A DNA stretch of 6,999 nucleotides from NCBI GenBank assembly GCA_900769345.1, contig CAAGGJ010000116.1, forward strand, positions 1 to 6,999. The letters run 5' to 3'. Origin of the DNA: Bacteroidales bacterium. GTDB taxonomy: Bacteria > Bacteroidota > Bacteroidia > Bacteroidales > Muribaculaceae. Below are positions 1 to 6,324 of the stretch, one piece after another (the stretch's first letter is position 1; every line of letters begins with the position of its first letter). Below the pieces are notes generated by a model, which was not told the origin of the DNA, made no database searches, and saw nothing but the letters and a program-made list of their open reading frames with translations. The translations under genes were made by a program, and so were the position numbers.

Positions 1-50
1 GAGTTAAATCATTAGCTGAAGGCGCTCGCAAAGGCGGACTTAAATTTTAA
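1..50 (+). CDS. rplR: 50S ribosomal protein L18 (uL18), 3' end only
   Basis: Only the last 15 codons are in the window. They read VKSLAEGARKGGLKF and end in TAA at 48-50; the first complete codon starts at base 3. The ending GGLKF is the usual C-terminus of bacterial L18, and rplR directly before rpsE is the standard spc operon order. L18 binds 5S rRNA together with L5 in the central protuberance of the large subunit. The stop lies 6 nt before the rpsE start, so the two genes are probably cotranscribed. The identification rests on a short tail plus gene order, but both agree. Confidence 0.9.
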   Translation, partial: VKSLAEGARKGGLKF

Positions 51-56
51 GAAATC

Positions 57-575
57 ATGGTAAATAAAAATAACAGAGTAAAATCGACTAACGATATCGA
101 ATTGAAGGATCGCCTTGTAGCCATCAACCGTACTACAAAGGTAACCAAGGGTGGTCGTACATTCACATTCGCTGCAATAGTGGTTGTAGGAAACGATAAT
201 GGCATTATCGGCTATGGTCTTGGTAAGGCCAATGAAGTTACTACAGCTATTGCGAAGGGTGTAGAAGCTGCAAAGAAGAATCTTATCAAGGTGCCTGTTC
301 ACAAGGGTACCATACCCCACGAACAAATCGCTAAGTTCGGTGGCTCTCGCATCATCTTGAAGCCTGCCACTCCGGGTACCGGAGTAAAGGCCGGTGGTGC
401 GATGCGTGCAGTTCTCGAAAGTGTAGGAATCACCGATGTGTTGGCAAAGAGCAAGGGTTCGTCGAATCCTCACAACTTGGTAAAGGCGACAATCGCTGCA
501 TTGTCGGAGATGCGTAGCCCGAAGCAAGTGGCACAACACCGTGGAGTAAGTCTCGATAAAGTGTTTAACGGTTAA
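57..575 (+). CDS. rpsE: 30S ribosomal protein S5 (uS5)
   Basis: This encodes a complete 172-residue protein, close to the roughly 167 residues of E. coli S5. Residues about 15-80 are the N-terminal double-stranded-RNA-binding-like domain, with the signature GGRTFTFAAIVVVGN and then GYGLGKANEV. The C-terminal half holds the S5 C-domain (KPATPGTGVKAGGAMRAVLE, then SSNPHNLVKAT). S5 sits at the small-subunit mRNA entry and decoding region, contacting S4 and S8, and affects translational accuracy. ATG at 57 is chosen because it gives the normal family N-terminus and lies 6 nt after rplR. No Shine-Dalgarno motif stands at a normal distance; the leader is A/T-rich, as expected for Bacteroidota. Codons look optimised: only 2 of 13 isoleucines use ATA. 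Confidence 0.98.
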   Translation: MVNKNNRVKSTNDIELKDRLVAINRTTKVTKGGRTFTFAAIVVVGNDNGIIGYGLGKANEVTTAIAKGVEAAKKNLIKVPVHKGTIPHEQIAKFGGSRIILKPATPGTGVKAGGAMRAVLESVGITDVLAKSKGSSNPHNLVKATIAALSEMRSPKQVAQHRGVSLDKVFNG

Positions 576-590
576 AAATTTTGAGAAAAC

Positions 591-770
591 ATGGCAAAAA
601 TCGCAATTAAGCAAGTAAAGAGCCGTATAGGCCGTCCAGCATCTCAAAAGGCAACCCTTGATGCACTCGGACTAAAGAAGATGAATCAGGTGGTGGAGAA
701 GGAAGCTACTCCACAAGTGTTGGGAATGGTAAATAAAGTACGTCACCTTGTTGAAGTGACTAACGCTTAA
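591..770 (+). CDS. rpmD: 50S ribosomal protein L30 (uL30)
   Basis: This small gene of 59 codons starts MAKIAIKQVKSRIGRP and ends LVEVTNA before TAA at 768-770. The length matches bacterial L30, which is about 59-60 residues. The core features are visible: an initial beta strand with the basic stretch KQVKSRIGRP, then the motif TLDALGLKKMNQVV, and a final segment ending in VRHLVEV. L30 is a large-subunit protein found in many but not all bacteria. Its place between rpsE and rplO is the classical spc order. It lies 15 nt after rpsE and 16 nt before rplO. The upstream spacer is A-rich, with no more than a weak GAG as ribosome-binding sequence. Confidence 0.97.
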   Translation: MAKIAIKQVKSRIGRPASQKATLDALGLKKMNQVVEKEATPQVLGMVNKVRHLVEVTNA

Positions 771-786
771 AAAAAGGAAACAGAAT

Positions 787-1233
787 ATGGATTTAAGTAA
801 TTTGCAACCTGCAGTAGGTTCTAACAAGAAAGGTAAGAGAATCGGTCGTGGAGCCGGCTCTGGCAAGGGAGGCACATCAACCCGTGGACACAAGGGTGCG
901 AAGTCGCGTTCCGGTTACAAGACTAAGGTTGGTTTCGAAGGCGGTCAGATGCCACTTCAACGCCGTTTGCCTAAGTTTGGATTCAAGAACCACTTCAGAG
1001 TAGAATATAAGGCGATCAACCTGTCGGTAATCGACGAAGTAGCAGTAGCTGCAGGATTGGACAAGGTAACAGTAGCTGATTTGATGTCGGCAGGCAAGGT
1101 GCGCAAGAACCAATTGGTGAAGATATTGGGTGTAGGCGCATTGTCGAAGAAAGTGGATGTAGTGGCACATGCATTCTCAAAGAGTGCAGAGGAGGCCATC
1201 ACAGCAGCCGGCGGAACAGTAGAAAAACTATAA
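787..1233 (+). CDS. rplO: 50S ribosomal protein L15 (uL15)
   Basis: This encodes a complete 148-residue protein, against about 144 in E. coli. The N-terminal part (residues 15-55) is the extended, basic, glycine-rich arm with KRIGRGAGSGKGGTSTRG and the following KSRSGY, which threads into 23S rRNA. The phrase FEGGQMPLQRRLPKFGF is highly conserved in the family. The C-terminal globular domain follows from about residue 75. L15 is a late-assembly protein of the large subunit near the central protuberance. A partial Shine-Dalgarno (AAGGA, 774-778) precedes the ATG by 8 nt, which is more than most genes here have. The gene lies 16 nt before secY, the conserved L15-SecY pairing. Confidence 0.98.
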   Translation: MDLSNLQPAVGSNKKGKRIGRGAGSGKGGTSTRGHKGAKSRSGYKTKVGFEGGQMPLQRRLPKFGFKNHFRVEYKAINLSVIDEVAVAAGLDKVTVADLMSAGKVRKNQLVKILGVGALSKKVDVVAHAFSKSAEEAITAAGGTVEKL

Positions 1234-1249
1234 TTAATCCTGATTCCCA

Positions 1250-2578
1250 ATGAGATTTGTTAATACAATAAAAAACATTTGGAAGATTGAGGATTTGCGG
1301 AAGCGAATCATCATTACAATCGTATTGGTACTTATGTACCGATTCGGTTGTTTTGTGGTGCTTCCGGGCATCAGTCCTGCCGAGCTCGATGCTTTGAGAA
1401 ACTTCACAAGCAGTGGCTTGATGCAGTTGCTCGATATGTTCTCGGGAGGTGCGTTCTCGCAAGCTTCGATTTTCGCTTTGGGTATCATGCCATATATCAC
1501 CGCCTCGATTGTGATACAGCTTTTGGGTATGGTTTTGCCACAATTCCAGAAGATGCAGCGAGAGGGTGAGAGTGGACGCACAAAGCTCAATCAATACACT
1601 CGTTACTTGACAGTGTTTATCTTGTTGTTGCAAGGTCCGGCATATTTGATGAATCTTCAATATCAAGTGGCAGCTGCAGGCGGTGTATCGAGCTTCGGAT
1701 ACTTTGATATCATCTACTTGACCATTATCTTGGCAGCCGGCAGTATGTTTATCATGTGGCTTGGCGAGAAGATTACAGATAAGGGTATAGGAAATGGTAT
1801 ATCGTTCATCATCTTGGTGGGTATCATTGCTCGTTTCCCGGGTGCTTTTGCACAGGAATTCGCCAATAGATTGACCACAGCACAAGGTGGTTTGGTAATG
1901 TTCTTGATAGAGTTCATCCTCTTGTTTGCCGTGATAGCAGGAGCTGTGATGTTGGTGCAAGGTGTACGCCGAGTTCCGGTGCAGTATGCAAAGCGTATTG
2001 TAGGCAATCGTCAGGTGGGTGGTGTTCGTCAGTACATTCCATTGAAGGTGAATGCTGCAAATGTTATGCCTATCATCTTTGCCCAGGCAATTATGTTTAT
2101 CCCAATCACGCTTGCCGGATTTAACGCAAATGGTCAGAGCAGTTGGATTGTACGCAATTTCAGCGATATGACCGGATTCTGGTATAATGCTGTGTACTTC
2201 GTGCTGATTATTTTGTTTACATATTTCTACACAGCCGTTACCGTACGTCCAAACGACATAGCTGATGGCTTGAAGCGCAACAATGGTTTTGTGCCAGGTG
2301 TTAAGCCTGGTTCGAAGACTGCGGAATATCTCGACTCAATTATGAGCCGCATCACATTCCCCGGATCGTTGTTCTTGGGTGTAGTAGCCATATTGCCGGC
2401 ATTTGCCAGCATATGTGGTGTAAGTAGAGAATTTGCACAATTCTTTGGTGGTACCTCTTTGCTCATCATGGTGGGTGTGGTGCTCGATACCTTATCACAG
2501 GTAGAAAGTCACTTGAGCATGCACCATTACGATGGCTTGATGAAGTCAGGTAAGATTAAAGGACGCGCAGGTTATTAA
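1250..2578 (+). CDS. secY: Protein translocase subunit SecY
   Basis: This 442-residue polytopic membrane protein is almost the same length as E. coli SecY (443). It forms the channel of the SecYEG translocon, which exports unfolded proteins and inserts membrane proteins at the inner membrane. About ten hydrophobic segments can be seen, the first at residues 18-38. Family landmarks are PYITASIVIQLL (81-92), QREGESGR (103-110), the TDKGIGNGISFI block (176-187), RRVPVQYAKR (240-249) in a cytosolic loop, and RPNDIADGLKRNNGFVPGVKPG (333-354, loop before the later helices) with the conserved arginine and glycines used in SecA and ribosome contact. The C-terminus is basic (KSGKIKGRAGY). The start at 1250 gives the normal cytosolic N-terminus. 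There is no Shine-Dalgarno sequence; the gene is 16 nt from rplO and 18 nt from map. Confidence 0.98.
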   Translation: MRFVNTIKNIWKIEDLRKRIIITIVLVLMYRFGCFVVLPGISPAELDALRNFTSSGLMQLLDMFSGGAFSQASIFALGIMPYITASIVIQLLGMVLPQFQKMQREGESGRTKLNQYTRYLTVFILLLQGPAYLMNLQYQVAAAGGVSSFGYFDIIYLTIILAAGSMFIMWLGEKITDKGIGNGISFIILVGIIARFPGAFAQEFANRLTTAQGGLVMFLIEFILLFAVIAGAVMLVQGVRRVPVQYAKRIVGNRQVGGVRQYIPLKVNAANVMPIIFAQAIMFIPITLAGFNANGQSSWIVRNFSDMTGFWYNAVYFVLIILFTYFYTAVTVRPNDIADGLKRNNGFVPGVKPGSKTAEYLDSIMSRITFPGSLFLGVVAILPAFASICGVSREFAQFFGGTSLLIMVGVVLDTLSQVESHLSMHHYDGLMKSGKIKGRAGY

Positions 2579-2580
2579 GA

Positions 2581-2587
2581 CAGGAGG
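2581..2587 (+). promoter_or_regulatory. Strong Shine-Dalgarno site before map
   Basis: The bases CAGGAGG lie in the secY-map spacer and leave 9 nt to the ATG at 2597. They contain the full AGGAGG core complementary to the 3' end of bacterial 16S rRNA. No other gene in this window has this core at a working distance: rplO has only AAGGA, and an AGGAG at 3361-3365 is 21 nt from the infA start. The site supports 2597 as the map start codon. Confidence 0.8.
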
Positions 2588-2596
2588 CGTTTTTAG

Positions 2597-3379
2597 ATGA
2601 TTTATCTTAAGACCGAAGAAGAAATTGAACTGATAAGAGAGGCCAACCTGGTGGTAGCACGCACACTTCGCGAGATGGCAAAGTGGGTGGCACCCGGGAT
2701 AACCACTCTGAAACTTGATAGCATAGCCGAGGAATTCATTCGCTCAGAGGGAGCGTTACCCGGATTCCTTGGGTATGCAGGGTATCCCAACACGCTGTGT
2801 ATCTCGGTAAACGAGAATGTGGTGCATGGAATTCCGTCGAATTACACGCTTCGCGAGGGCGACATAGTGTCGATAGACTGTGGAGCGGTGAAAGACGGTT
2901 TCAACGGCGACTCGGCTTACACGTTCTGTGTGGGTGAAGTGGCACCGGAGGTGCTAAAGTTGCTGAAGACCACAAAAGAATCACTTTACCTTGGTATAGA
3001 GCAAGCAGTGCCGGGCAATCGTATTGGTCACATAGGCCACGCGGTGCAAGAGTATTGTGAAAAGCGAGGATATGGAGTGGTGAGAGAGCTCACCGGCCAT
3101 GGAGTAGGCAAGAAGCTGCACGAAGATCCTGAGGTGCCCAATTACGGGCGACGCGGCATAGGACCGCTGCTTAAGGATGGTATGGTGATAGCGATAGAGC
3201 CTATGATCAACTTGGGTAGCAAAAACATAGTGATAGAGCGCGACGGATGGACATGCCGCACCCGCGATCGCAAGCCCTCGGCGCACTTTGAACACACTAT
3301 TGCTATTCACAACGGTAAGCCAGATATCCTTTCATCGTTCAAATATATTGAAGAAGTTTTAGGAGACAAATCTATTTAA
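2597..3379 (+). CDS. map: Type I methionine aminopeptidase
   Basis: This encodes a complete 260-residue protein, against 264 for E. coli MetAP. It removes the initiator methionine from nascent proteins when the second residue is small. The pita-bread fold metal ligands are all present: D94 in SIDCGAVKDG, D105 in NGDSAYTF, H168 in TGHGVGKKLHEDP, E201 in IAIEPMI and E232 in FEHTIAI. The catalytic or substrate-binding histidines H77 (VVHGIPS) and H175 are also present, each two or three residues earlier than in the E. coli enzyme. There is no N-terminal zinc-finger extension, so it is a short bacterial form. It sits 18 nt after secY and 7 nt before infA. It has a strong Shine-Dalgarno and weaker codon bias than the ribosomal genes (12 of 24 isoleucines are ATA), suggesting its expression is set separately. 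Confidence 0.98.
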   Translation: MIYLKTEEEIELIREANLVVARTLREMAKWVAPGITTLKLDSIAEEFIRSEGALPGFLGYAGYPNTLCISVNENVVHGIPSNYTLREGDIVSIDCGAVKDGFNGDSAYTFCVGEVAPEVLKLLKTTKESLYLGIEQAVPGNRIGHIGHAVQEYCEKRGYGVVRELTGHGVGKKLHEDPEVPNYGRRGIGPLLKDGMVIAIEPMINLGSKNIVIERDGWTCRTRDRKPSAHFEHTIAIHNGKPDILSSFKYIEEVLGDKSI

Positions 3380-3386
3380 TTATTAT

Positions 3387-3605
3387 ATGGCAAAACAGCA
3401 AGCTATAGAGCAAGATGGAGTAATCGTGGAAGCGTTGTCGAATGCGATGTTCCGAGTAGAATTGGAAAACGGACATGAAATCACCGCCCACATATCGGGT
3501 AAGATGCGCATGCACTATATAAAGATTCTGCCCGGCGACAAAGTGAAAGTGGAGATGTCGCCCTACGATTTAACAAAAGGAAGAATTTCTTTTAGATACA
3601 AATAA
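3387..3605 (+). CDS. infA: Translation initiation factor IF-1
   Basis: This encodes a 72-residue protein, exactly the usual IF-1 length. It is a single OB-fold protein that binds the 30S A site during initiation and helps IF2 and IF3. Conserved stretches are EALSNAMFRVELENGHEITAHISGKMR (residues 16-42), MHYIKILPGDKVKVEMSPYDL and the ending KGRISFRYK. Starting at MAKQQAIEQDG matches the family N-terminus. The gene follows map by 7 nt and precedes rpmJ by 18 nt, the conserved infA-rpmJ-rpsM order. The leader before its ATG is A/T only, with no Shine-Dalgarno at a normal distance. Nothing in it looks abnormal. Confidence 0.98.
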   Translation: MAKQQAIEQDGVIVEALSNAMFRVELENGHEITAHISGKMRMHYIKILPGDKVKVEMSPYDLTKGRISFRYK

Positions 3606-3623
3606 AAAAACTACATAAGAATT

Positions 3624-3740
3624 ATGAAAGTAAAAGCATCAGTAAAGAAGCGTACCCCAGAATGCAAGATTGTGCGTCGCAAAGGTCGCTTATATGTGAT
3701 TAACAAAAAGAATCCAAAGTACAAACAACGTCAAGGATAA
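3624..3740 (+). CDS. rpmJ: 50S ribosomal protein L36 (bL36), zinc-ligand-free form
   Basis: This 38-codon gene starts MKVKASVKKRTPECKIVRR and ends NPKYKQRQG, with TAA at 3738-3740. The length and both ends are diagnostic of L36, a small large-subunit protein near the base of the L7/L12 stalk. In the classical form three cysteines and a histidine bind zinc. Here the first cysteine position is Thr11, only Cys14 remains, the third is Asn27 and the histidine is Tyr33. Zinc cannot therefore be held in the usual way, and this is the so-called C-minus form. To my knowledge such forms are normal in Bacteroidota, so this is not a broken gene. It lies between infA and rpsM, as expected. Confidence 0.97.
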   Translation: MKVKASVKKRTPECKIVRRKGRLYVINKKNPKYKQRQG

Positions 3741-3776
3741 TTTATATTATTTTTGAAAAAAGTATAATAATAATAT

Positions 3777-4157
3777 ATGGCAGTAAGAATTGTCGGGGTA
3801 GACTTGCCCCAAAACAAGAGAGGTGTAATCGCCTTGACTTATATCTATGGAATCGGCCGCAGCGCGGCAGCCACCATTCTTAAGACTGCAGGTATCAGTG
3901 AAGATATCAAGGTAAAGGACTGGAGCGATGCCCAAGCAGCCAAAGTGCGTGAGGTAATCGGCGCAAACTACAAGGTAGAAGGTGACCTTCGTAGCGAAAC
4001 ACAATTGAACATAAAGCGCTTGATGGATATCGGTTGCTACCGAGGCATCCGTCACCGTATTGGTCTACCGGTGCGAGGCCAAAGCACAAAGAACAATGCC
4101 CGTACACGTAAGGGCCGTAAGAAAACAGTTGCTAACAAAAAGAAAGCTACTAAATAA
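3777..4157 (+). CDS. rpsM: 30S ribosomal protein S13 (uS13)
   Basis: This encodes a complete 126-residue protein, against about 118 in E. coli. The N-terminal domain contains the helix-two-turn-helix with YIYGIGRSAAATIL (residues 22-35). The signature CYRGIRHRIGLPVRGQSTK (87-105) and NARTRKG belong to the rRNA-binding part. The C-terminal tail (113-126, all Lys/Arg/Ala/Thr/Asn/Val) is very basic and reaches toward the P-site tRNA. S13 sits in the head of the small subunit and forms bridges to the large subunit. In E. coli this gene opens the alpha operon and carries the S4 control site in its leader. Here the 36-nt spacer upstream (3741-3776) is almost pure A/T and too short for the E. coli-type pseudoknot. 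Confidence 0.98.
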   Translation: MAVRIVGVDLPQNKRGVIALTYIYGIGRSAAATILKTAGISEDIKVKDWSDAQAAKVREVIGANYKVEGDLRSETQLNIKRLMDIGCYRGIRHRIGLPVRGQSTKNNARTRKGRKKTVANKKKATK

Positions 4158-4166
4158 TATTAAAGT

Positions 4167-4556
4167 ATGGCAAAAAAAACAGTCGCAGCTAAGAAGAGAA
4201 ATGTTAAGGTTGACGGCATAGGTCAACTTCACGTACATTCTTCTTTCAACAACATTATTGTGTGCCTTGCAAACAGCGAGGGACAAGTTATATCTTGGTC
4301 AAGTGCAGGAAAGATGGGTTTCCGTGGTTCGAAGAAGAACACACCGTATGCAGCCCAGATGGCAGCCCAAGATTGCGCAAAGGTGGCATTCGACCTTGGC
4401 CTTCGCAAGGTTAAGGCATATGTAAAGGGACCGGGTAACGGACGTGAATCGGCCATTCGTACCATCCACGGAGCAGGTATCGAAGTGACTGAAATCATCG
4501 ACGTTACACCACTTCCACACAACGGATGTCGTCCTCCTAAGAGAAGAAGAGTATAA
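4167..4556 (+). CDS. rpsK: 30S ribosomal protein S11 (uS11)
   Basis: This encodes a 129-residue protein, the same length as E. coli S11. Conserved features are GIGQLHVHSSFNNIIV (residues 17-32), SSAGKMGFRGSKKNTPYAAQ (45-64), KGPGNGRESAIR (87-98) and the ending TPLPHNGCRPPKRRRV. S11 binds 16S rRNA in the platform next to S18 and S21, near the mRNA exit. Asn119-Gly120 in the C-terminal tail is the position reported to become isoaspartate in E. coli S11, and the residue pair is kept here. The gene lies 9 nt after rpsM. After its stop comes the 146-nt spacer before rpsD, the only large gap in the cluster. Confidence 0.98.
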   Translation: MAKKTVAAKKRNVKVDGIGQLHVHSSFNNIIVCLANSEGQVISWSSAGKMGFRGSKKNTPYAAQMAAQDCAKVAFDLGLRKVKAYVKGPGNGRESAIRTIHGAGIEVTEIIDVTPLPHNGCRPPKRRRV

Positions 4557-4702
4557 TCGAGGATAAATAACAAAAGATTATAGCTCTTACAACATTATTT
4601 ACAACCGGAATCTCAAAGAGTGAATAGATTGCATTATACTAACAACCTCTCTGCAATCGCGGCTGCACTCGGGAGATTCGCATAACTTTAATAATTAAAA
4701 AA
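4557..4702 (+). promoter_or_regulatory. Candidate structured leader RNA of rpsD (possible S4 autoregulatory site)
   Basis: This spacer between rpsK and rpsD is 146 nt long, while the other spacers in the cluster are 6-36 nt. It contains three nested complementary pairs that can form one long interrupted stem. They are GAATCTC 4608-4614 with GAGATTC 4673-4679, GAGTG 4618-4622 with CACTC 4666-4670, and GATTGCA 4627-4633 with TGCAATC 4652-4658. That is 19 Watson-Crick pairs, with internal loops of 3/2 and 4/7 nt and an 18-nt apical loop (4634-4651). The structure ends 23 nt before the rpsD ATG, and the bases after it are A/T-rich. It contains no ATG and I see no clear Bacteroidota promoter. S4 is a known autoregulator through leader RNAs in E. 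coli and Bacillus, so control of rpsD, rpoA and rplQ by S4 is plausible. The pairing is seen; the function is inferred. Confidence 0.6.
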
Positions 4703-5311
4703 ATGGCTAGATATACCGGTCCAAAAACAAAAATCGCACGAAAGCTTGGCGAGCCCATTTTCGGAGAAGATAAGGTTCTTGCAAAGAAGAAGAACCCTCC
4801 AGGACAACATGGCGCCAACAAGCGTAGAAAATTATCAGAATACGGTACACAGTTGCTCGAAAAGCAAAAGGCAAAATACACATACGGTGTATTGGAGAAG
4901 CAATTCCGTAACTACTTCAAGAAGGCAAGTTCGATGAAGGGTATTACAGGTGAATTGTTGTTGCAATTGCTCGAAGCTCGTCTCGACAACATCGTATATC
5001 GTTTGGGAATTGCACCGACCCGTGCAGCAGCACGTCAGTTGGTACTACACCGTCACATCACCGTAAACGGCCAGGTGGTAAACATCCCATCGTACTCAGT
5101 AACAGCAGGTGAAATCGTAGCAGTACGAGAAAAGTCGAAGTCGCTTGAAGTAATAGCCGATGCACTTGCCGGTTTCAACCACAGCAAGTATCCTTGGATA
5201 GAATGGGACGAAAGCGTAAAGGGAGGTAAGTTGCTTCACAACCCACAACGCGAAGATATTCCTGAAAACATCAAGGAACAATTGATAGTTGAATTGTACT
5301 CTAAACAATAA
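4703..5311 (+). CDS. rpsD: 30S ribosomal protein S4 (uS4)
   Basis: This encodes a complete 202-residue protein, against 206 in E. coli. The N-terminal domain opens MARYTGPKTKIARKLGE and includes PPGQHG (32-37), RRKLSEYGTQLLEKQKAKYTYGV (41-63) and EKQFRNYF. The S4 RNA-binding domain follows at about residues 93-155, with RLDNIVYRLG, ARQLVLHRHITVNG and YSVTAGEIVAV. S4 is a primary 16S-binding protein that starts assembly of the small-subunit body, and in several bacteria it represses its own mRNA. The protein has no cysteine at all, so the N-terminal zinc knuckle of some S4 proteins is absent. The gene is preceded by the structured 146-nt leader and followed after 14 nt by rpoA. Only an A-rich stretch precedes the ATG. 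Confidence 0.98.
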   Translation: MARYTGPKTKIARKLGEPIFGEDKVLAKKKNPPGQHGANKRRKLSEYGTQLLEKQKAKYTYGVLEKQFRNYFKKASSMKGITGELLLQLLEARLDNIVYRLGIAPTRAAARQLVLHRHITVNGQVVNIPSYSVTAGEIVAVREKSKSLEVIADALAGFNHSKYPWIEWDESVKGGKLLHNPQREDIPENIKEQLIVELYSKQ

Positions 5312-5325
5312 ATTTAATTAGATCC

Positions 5326-6318
5326 ATGGCTATATTAGCATTTCAAAAACCCGACAAAGTATTAATGTTGGAAGCCGACAACTTTTTCGGCAAATTCGAG
5401 TTCCGTCCATTGGAACCAGGTTATGGAGTAACAGTCGGCAATGCTCTTAGAAGAGTGCTATTGAATTCGCTTGAAGGCTTTGCAATCTCTTCTATCCGCA
5501 TCGACGGTGTGAAACATGAATTTGCTACTATTCCCGGAGTAAAGGAAGACGTGACAAATGTAATCCTCAATCTAAAGAAGGTGCGTTTGAAACAAGTAGT
5601 AGCAGATACCGAATTTGAGAAGGCTACAGTTAAGGTCTCGGGTCAGGATGTGTTTAGAGCCAGTGACATAGGTAAAGTGCTTAATGGATTTGAGGTTTTG
5701 AACCCCGACTTGGTAATCTGCAATTTGGACTCAAGCGCAAGCTTCCAGATTGACTTGACGATCAATAAGGGACGCGGTTATGTGCCGGCAAACGAAAACG
5801 AAAATCCCAATGATGCCATAGATGTAATAGCCATCGACTCGATCTATACACCTATCATCAACGTAAAGTACTATACTGAGAACTATCGCGTAGAACAAAA
5901 AACTGACTACGAGAAGCTAGTTATAGAAATTACAACAGATGGATCGATCCTACCAAAGGAAGCACTGAAGGAAGCGGCAAAGATATTGATTCACCACTTT
6001 ATGCTGTTCTCTGATGAAAAGATTGCATTTGAAGCAACCGAGAGTGAGGGCAACGAAGTATTTGATGAAGAAGTATTGCATATGCGTCAACTTCTCAAGA
6101 CCAAGCTTGTGGATATGGACCTTTCGGTACGTGCCCTCAACTGCTTGAAGTCGGCCGAAGTGGAAACACTTGGCGATTTGGTACGCTACAACAAGACAGA
6201 CTTGCTCAAGTTCCGCAACTTCGGTAAAAAGTCACTTACCGAGCTCGACGATCTTTTGTCAGAACTGAAGTTGTCGTTTGGTATGGATATCACAAGATAC
6301 AAACTAGATAAAGAGTAA
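5326..6318 (+). CDS. rpoA: DNA-directed RNA polymerase subunit alpha
   Basis: This encodes a 330-residue protein, against 329 in E. coli. The N-terminal domain (about 1-235) drives dimerisation and assembly of beta and beta-prime. It shows FEFRPLEPGYGVTVGNALRRVLL (24-46), with the conserved Arg pair at 42-43, and GVKEDVTNVILNLKKV. A linker of about 20 acidic residues (236-255) follows. The C-terminal domain (about 256-320) keeps the two-part DNA- and activator-binding face: VRALNCLK, with R269, N272, C273 and K275 (equivalent to R265, N268, C269, K271 in E. coli), and NFGKKSLTEL, with G300, K302, S303 and E306. UP-element binding should therefore be possible. Its place between rpsD (14 nt) and rplQ (6 nt) is the alpha operon order. 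No Shine-Dalgarno is seen. Confidence 0.99.
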   Translation: MAILAFQKPDKVLMLEADNFFGKFEFRPLEPGYGVTVGNALRRVLLNSLEGFAISSIRIDGVKHEFATIPGVKEDVTNVILNLKKVRLKQVVADTEFEKATVKVSGQDVFRASDIGKVLNGFEVLNPDLVICNLDSSASFQIDLTINKGRGYVPANENENPNDAIDVIAIDSIYTPIINVKYYTENYRVEQKTDYEKLVIEITTDGSILPKEALKEAAKILIHHFMLFSDEKIAFEATESEGNEVFDEEVLHMRQLLKTKLVDMDLSVRALNCLKSAEVETLGDLVRYNKTDLLKFRNFGKKSLTELDDLLSELKLSFGMDITRYKLDKE

Positions 6319-6324
6319 AAAACG

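Noticed and set aside
12..647. Minus-strand open frame of 211 codons opposite rpsE and rpmD
   Set aside because: It covers two certain ribosomal protein genes, and its translation is Cys/His/Tyr-rich without any known motif; it is a complement artefact.
1199..1960. Long open frame of 253 codons on the minus strand opposite rplO and secY
   Set aside because: It lies antisense to secY, which has full family signatures. The translation is rich in His, Gln, Cys and Ser with no recognisable domain, as expected for the complement of a hydrophobic protein gene.
3361..3365. AGGAG as a Shine-Dalgarno for infA
   Set aside because: It is 21 nt before the infA ATG, beyond the working distance, and it lies inside the map coding sequence.
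3743..3777. A/T-only hairpin before rpsM (TATTAT plus TTTT pairing with AAAA and ATAATA, 2-nt bulge)
   Set aside because: The 36-nt spacer is almost pure A/T, so pairing of this size is expected by chance, and it would be weak. It is too short for an E. coli-type S4 pseudoknot.
4620..4685. GTG-started 21-codon frame in the rpsD leader, possible leader peptide
   Set aside because: There is no ATG and no ribosome-binding sequence, and the frame overlaps all three stems of the candidate RNA structure. The coding reading is more likely chance.
4681..4702. Promoter directly before rpsD
   Set aside because: The stretch is A/T-rich but shows no TAnnTTTG box with an upstream TTTG at the spacing known for Bacteroidota primary sigma promoters.
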